Assembly: GCA_900539655.1 (NCBI GenBank)
Contig: UQCR01000050.1
Location: 1-45,793 of the forward strand
Origin: an uncultured Robinsoniella sp.
Lineage (GTDB): Bacteria; Bacillota; Clostridia; Lachnospirales; Lachnospiraceae
Reading direction: 5' to 3'
DNA: 45,793 nucleotides
Part shown: piece after piece, positions 41,961 through 45,793 of the stretch
Numbering within the stretch: the stretch's first letter is position 1
Layout of the letters: each line of letters begins with the position of its first letter
Notes under the pieces: generated by a model
The model's database searches: none
What the model was told of the DNA's origin: nothing
The model's input: only the letters and a program-made list of their open reading frames with translations
Translations under genes and position numbers: made by a program

Positions 41961-43484
41961 CTATTTCATTACTGAACTACGTTCTGCCGAACATAGTTCT
42001 TCCAGACATTCCACAACACTGTCCATGGTTGCCATCTTAGCAACTGCTGTCTGCATCCCAAGTTCCGCGGCTGCTGCCTGAGTCTGCTTTCCGATACAAA
42101 CTGCCCTCACCTTGCTGTAATCGATATTTTTCACAGCCTGGGAAAATCCTCTGACAGTAGACGCACTGGTAAATACCGCATAATCTATATTTCCCTGGTC
42201 GAATTCTTTCTGTTCATCGATCAGTTCCTGAGTTTCATAAACCGTATCATATGTGGCTATATCCTGAATCTGGATGCCCTTCACTGTTTTTAATTCTTCT
42301 AATAATTCCTGACTGCCCATTCTGGCTCTTGGTATCAAGATTTTCTCTGTACCGCTGCATACTTTTGCCAGGGCCGCACCCAAAGCTTTTCCATCATAGA
42401 CTTCCGGTATCAGATCCGCATAAAATCCTCTGTCTTCAATTGCCTTTTTTGTTCCTTGACCGATAACTGCAATTTTTGTTTCAGCTAAGCCTCTGATATC
42501 GATCTTCTCTTCCTTTAATTTATCAAAAAATACCTGTACACCTGTAGGACTGGTAAAAACCAGCCATTGATACTGCTTCATGTCCCGGAGGCATTTTTTC
42601 AGTTTCTCATTCGTACGGACCGGCTCTGTGCGGATAGCAGGCAGTTCCAACACTTCTGCTCCTTTTTTCCGAAGCTTATCGCTCATAACAGACATAAGCT
42701 GCTTTGGCCTCGTTACCAGTATCTTGCTGCCTGCAAGAGGCAGATCCTCGAACCAGGAAAACTCATCAGCCAGTGAACATACTTTTCCTACAACAATAAT
42801 TGCAGGGGTTTCGATTCCCTGCCGCTCTACTTCTTTCTCCAGATCAGCAACTGTTGACACAATTCGTTTCTGTCTGGCAGTAGTTCCCTTTTGCAGAATA
42901 GCCGCAGGCATATCGCTGCTCATCCCGGCATCCATAAGGCCTTTGCATATGTCTCCAAGAGAACTCACTCCCATTAGGAAAACCAAGGTTCCTTTCGTTC
43001 TTACCAGAGCTTCAAAATCTATATCATAAGACTGGCCCTGTCTTTTATGCCCCGTGATAATATGTAATGAAGAACAAAAATCCCTGTGGGTAACAGGTAT
43101 TCCATTGTATGCCGGCACAGAAAGGGCACTTGTCACACCGGGAACAACTTCATATGGAATTCCGTTCTTTTTCAACAATTCCAGTTCTTCACCGCCGCGT
43201 CCGAATAAAAAGGGGTCTCCACCTTTCAGTCTCACCACTTTTTTCCCTGCCAGAGCTTCCTTTACCAAAACCTGATTGATTTCTTCCTGAGGCATCGTAT
43301 GGCGATTTGCCCGTTTGCCTACATCAATGAGCTTTGCAGCCTGGGGAATCATTCCCAGTACCCCCTGACCCACCAATGCATCATACACTACTATTTCTGC
43401 CTCTTCTAATACTCTTTTCCCTTTTAATGTAAACAAACCCGGATCCGACGGACCTGCGCCTACCAGCCAAACTTTTCCAGCCAT
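41961..43484 (-). CDS. fused uroporphyrinogen-III C-methyltransferase / uroporphyrinogen-III synthase
   Basis: A ~507-residue CobA-HemD fusion. Residues ~1-240 are SUMT: VWLVGAGPSDPGLFTLKG, VVRLKGGDPFLFGRGGEE, GVTSALSVPAYNGIPVTHR, methylating uroporphyrinogen III to precorrin-2. Residues ~245-507 are the synthase: ILVTRPKQLMSVMSDKLRKKGAEVLELPAI, then VFTSASTVRGFSQ. One polypeptide closes the ring and commits it to siroheme or cobalamin. I chose the ATG at 43484 because AAGGAAGG precedes it; it begins near the hemC stop. Fusions of this type are usual in clostridia. Confidence 0.96.
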   Translation of the reverse strand: MAGKVWLVGAGPSDPGLFTLKGKRVLEEAEIVVYDALVGQGVLGMIPQAAKLIDVGKRANRHTMPQEEINQVLVKEALAGKKVVRLKGGDPFLFGRGGEELELLKKNGIPYEVVPGVTSALSVPAYNGIPVTHRDFCSSLHIITGHKRQGQSYDIDFEALVRTKGTLVFLMGVSSLGDICKGLMDAGMSSDMPAAILQKGTTARQKRIVSTVADLEKEVERQGIETPAIIVVGKVCSLADEFSWFEDLPLAGSKILVTRPKQLMSVMSDKLRKKGAEVLELPAIRTEPVRTNEKLKKCLRDMKQYQWLVFTSPTGVQVFFDKLKEEKIDIRGLAETKIAVIGQGTKKAIEDRGFYADLIPEVYDGKALGAALAKVCSGTEKILIPRARMGSQELLEELKTVKGIQIQDIATYDTVYETQELIDEQKEFDQGNIDYAVFTSASTVRGFSQAVKNIDYSKVRAVCIGKQTQAAAAELGMQTAVAKMATMDSVVECLEELCSAERSSVMK

Positions 43485-43485
43485 A

Positions 43486-44382
43486 TTAGTTGCCTTCCTT
43501 TCTGTATTGCTCACGTAATTCCCGTGCCAAAGCTGTTCCTGCCTTTGCGGCATTTACGGCAAGTTCCTCTTTACTGCCTTTGAGATAAGTATTGGATGCT
43601 TCATCGTAGTAAAGACCTATCAGGAAAATTTTATCTTCCTTTACAACTGCATGCGCTGCAACAGGCGAACTGCATCCACCGTTTAATTCTCTGACAAAGG
43701 CTCGCTCTGCCTCTGCTGCATAAGCAGCTTCACCATCTGCATAGTCTTTTAAGAAACTGTAATCTTCACCTGCTCTTCCCTGTATTGCCAGAATTCCCTG
43801 TCCTGCAGCAGGCATCATCTCCTCCGGTTCAAAATACCGGCTGATGCGATCTTCAAGTCCCAGTCTCTTAAGGCCTGCCGCTGCCAGAATAAGCGCACTG
43901 TATTCACCGTCATCCAGTTTTTTCAGCCGTGTCAGAACATTCCCACGCACGGTCTTGAATTCAGCATTTGGAAATATTTCTTTCATCTGGAGGATTCTGC
44001 GCAGGCTGGAACATCCAATAGGAAGAGAGGAATCCCACTTTGCAGCACCTTTTGGCAGCACCAATACATCCCGTGGATCCTCCCTTTTGGAATAAGCTAC
44101 TACAGGCAGCTCTTTTGGAACTTCCATGGGCATATCTTTCAAGCTGTGAACAGACAGATCACTTCTTTTGTCCAAAAGCGCTTTATCCAGTTCTTTTACA
44201 AATAATCCTTTGCCGCCAATTTTATCCAGGGTTTTATCCAGAATAATATCCCCAGTTGTTTTCATCGTCAGCATTTTTACTTCTATTTCCGGATGGTTAT
44301 TTTGGATGTGCTCCATTACCATCTCCGTCTGTATTACAGCAAGCCTGCTCTCCCGGCTGCCGATACATATACTTCTTTCCAT
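43486..44382 (-). CDS. hemC: porphobilinogen deaminase (hydroxymethylbilane synthase)
   Basis: Polymerises four porphobilinogens to hydroxymethylbilane. ICIGSRESRLAVIQTEMV at the start, VHSLKDMP with catalytic Asp83, and RELNGGCSSPVAAHA with Cys237 binding the dipyrromethane cofactor. About 298 residues. I chose the ATG at 44382 because AAAGGGG lies seven bases ahead; an ATG eight codons upstream overlaps the hemA end. Confidence 0.98.
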   Translation of the reverse strand: MERSICIGSRESRLAVIQTEMVMEHIQNNHPEIEVKMLTMKTTGDIILDKTLDKIGGKGLFVKELDKALLDKRSDLSVHSLKDMPMEVPKELPVVAYSKREDPRDVLVLPKGAAKWDSSLPIGCSSLRRILQMKEIFPNAEFKTVRGNVLTRLKKLDDGEYSALILAAAGLKRLGLEDRISRYFEPEEMMPAAGQGILAIQGRAGEDYSFLKDYADGEAAYAAEAERAFVRELNGGCSSPVAAHAVVKEDKIFLIGLYYDEASNTYLKGSKEELAVNAAKAGTALARELREQYRKEGN

Positions 44383-44395
44383 TTTATTATCCCCT

Positions 44396-45625
44396 TTAGT
44401 TTTCATATACTTTATTTAATCCTTCCACACATTCCCGGAAAGTTTCTTTACTGACCTCATCCCGAAGGCCGAACATCATTTTATTTACCACTTTTCCTGC
44501 AGCCGACTCAATGCTTTCCTGCAGGCTTGCCTGAATATCCAGTTCCACGGGAAGATCCCTTACGATTTTCTGGATTCGAAGCTTCAAATCTATCACAGCA
44601 CTATTGCGGATATCCTGTATTTTCGGAATGACATCCCGGCATTCATACCACTCAAAAAATTCATTGATCTGCTCCTGCAGGATCGCCTTTGCATCCTCTA
44701 TATTTTTTTTCAGTTTTTCATTCTGAAGATCTATATGAAAATAATCGATGTCATATAACTTGATATAAGGAAGTTCTCTTGCTGCCGGATCGATATCTCT
44801 GGGCACTGCCAGGTCAATCAACACCATATCATGACAGACCTTTGCCTCCCTGATACAATGCTCCTTCAGGGTGTAATTAGGACTCGCCGTTGCACTGACC
44901 ACATAATCACACTCGCCAAACAAAGACATGCGTTCTCCGTAATCAATTCTTTTACACCCATGGGGAATCTCTACAATTCCACTTCGGTACTGCCTGACAG
45001 TAACCGTTACGTCGGCGCCTTCCCGGCACATTACCGTAGCTGTGAGCTTTCCCATCTCACCATTCCCTATTACCATACATTTTTTGCCGTCAAAGGAATA
45101 GCCTTCCTTCTTCAATACCTCTATCGCCTGATGAATCACAGATTGATTTGCTGTAGACATGGTCACATTCGTCTTCACCTTTTTTGCCGCTGTAACCGCC
45201 ATACGGAACAATATTTCAAGCACATTATCGGTAGCATAATGTTCTCTGGCAAAAGAAAGCGCATCTTTAACCTGGGTAATGATCTGGTCTTCTCCCAATA
45301 TCTTGGATTTCAGACCGCAGGACACTTCAAATAAATGCCGTACCGCCTCCTCTTCCCGGCGTTCCACAAAATATTCTCGGTATAATTCTTTCGGTACCTG
45401 GCGTATCTCACACAAAATCTCATACAAAGAACCTTCAAAATCTTCCCGGCTGCTCACCCATAATTCCATCCGGTTACAGGTAGAAATTATGATGCTGCCC
45501 TGTATGCCTTCAATCTTTTTCAGTTCCTCAAAAGCCTGGACAGTACTCTTTTTAGTAAACGAAAAAATCGTCCGCACATCTAATACTGCCCTGCTGTGGT
45601 CAATACCTATCATCTGAATCCCCAT
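44396..45625 (-). CDS. hemA: glutamyl-tRNA reductase
   Basis: First committed step of the C5 pathway: glutamyl-tRNA to glutamate-1-semialdehyde. Catalytic Cys50 is in IISTCNRMELW. LKSKILGEDQIITQVKDA and NGEMGKLTATVM (NADPH Rossmann domain) follow. The C-terminal dimerisation helices end near residue 409. First gene of the operon. Its start is only 43 bases from the palindromic element, so the promoter must lie within or beyond that element, outside the window. An ATG four codons in is an alternative start. Confidence 0.97.
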   Translation of the reverse strand: MGIQMIGIDHSRAVLDVRTIFSFTKKSTVQAFEELKKIEGIQGSIIISTCNRMELWVSSREDFEGSLYEILCEIRQVPKELYREYFVERREEEAVRHLFEVSCGLKSKILGEDQIITQVKDALSFAREHYATDNVLEILFRMAVTAAKKVKTNVTMSTANQSVIHQAIEVLKKEGYSFDGKKCMVIGNGEMGKLTATVMCREGADVTVTVRQYRSGIVEIPHGCKRIDYGERMSLFGECDYVVSATASPNYTLKEHCIREAKVCHDMVLIDLAVPRDIDPAARELPYIKLYDIDYFHIDLQNEKLKKNIEDAKAILQEQINEFFEWYECRDVIPKIQDIRNSAVIDLKLRIQKIVRDLPVELDIQASLQESIESAAGKVVNKMMFGLRDEVSKETFRECVEGLNKVYEN

Positions 45626-45667
45626 AAAACATTCCTCAACATTCTTTTTCTTAAGTTTAAACAGGCT

Positions 45668-45793
45668 CTAGAGCGTGTTTAAAAATTCATTCCCGACATC
45701 TGTACGCCCCAATTTTGCGGCATATTTGCCTCGAATGAAGGTTACGTAGCCCGCTACGTGCCCTTCATTCGGGACAAATCTCCCACAAACTGT
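45668..45793. repeat. palindromic element, second copy, inverted and cut by the window edge
   Basis: Starts CTAGAGCGTGTTT and matches the reverse complement of 38778-38943 at about nine positions in ten (by eye) over the visible ~126 bases. Its central stem CGAATGAAGG (45732-45741) with CCTTCATTCG (45762-45771) is intact and encloses ACGTAG-CCCG-CTACGT. The remaining ~40 bases should lie beyond the window. Confidence 0.82.

Overview
The window looks like the chromosome of a spore-forming, low-to-moderate GC Firmicute of class Clostridia, most likely a Lachnospiraceae (Clostridium cluster XIVa) relative. The reasons are strong GGAGG ribosome sites, the backbone holA-rpsT-gpr-spoIIP-lepA-hemW-hrcA-grpE-dnaK-dnaJ, an alpha/beta-type small acid-soluble spore protein, a CotH protein, and surface proteins with VKTGD-like tails in place of LPXTG. 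I found no tRNA, rRNA, CRISPR array, prophage or complete insertion sequence.

Layout. (1) 1-1800: a gene-poor edge with degenerate 28-bp tandem repeats, then an XRE-type regulator. (2) 1807-12693: a carbohydrate island. It has a YesM/YesN-like two-component system, an oxidoreductase of the inositol dehydrogenase type, a sodium:solute symporter, an orphan sugar-binding lipoprotein, a class II aldolase, an MFS carrier and a divergent DeoR regulator. (3) 12797-15331: a large surface protein with a Thr/Glu-rich stalk and a C-terminal membrane anchor. (4) 15667-20704: the heat-shock operon hrcA-grpE-dnaK-dnaJ behind a sigma-A promoter with a CIRCE operator. (5) 20882-28855: an SGNH hydrolase, a CHAP-domain wall protein, hemW, a 1000-residue CotH protein, and an SPFH membrane protein paired with a tiny Arc-like ribbon-helix-helix protein. 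(6) 28959-34789: lepA, spoIIP, gpr, rpsT and holA. (7) 34898-37540: an alpha/beta SASP gene, then a PadR-DUF1700-DUF4097-PspC envelope module read from one promoter with an inverted-repeat operator. (8) 37612-45793: a YejK/NdpA-like nucleoid protein, then hemA-hemC-cobA/hemD-hemB-hemL plus a small membrane protein, making uroporphyrinogen III and precorrin-2 from glutamyl-tRNA.

The most unusual signals are regulatory or structural rather than a new enzyme. A ~166-bp, nearly full-length palindromic element (38778-38943) has a second, inverted copy at 45668-45793 (cut by the window edge), and the pair exactly brackets the tetrapyrrole operon. The SASP leader combines a sigma-G-like promoter with a hairpin that could hide the ribosome site only in read-through transcripts. 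The SPFH/Arc-like gene pair has an inverted repeat just after its promoter. All are sequence-based hypotheses; no search was run.
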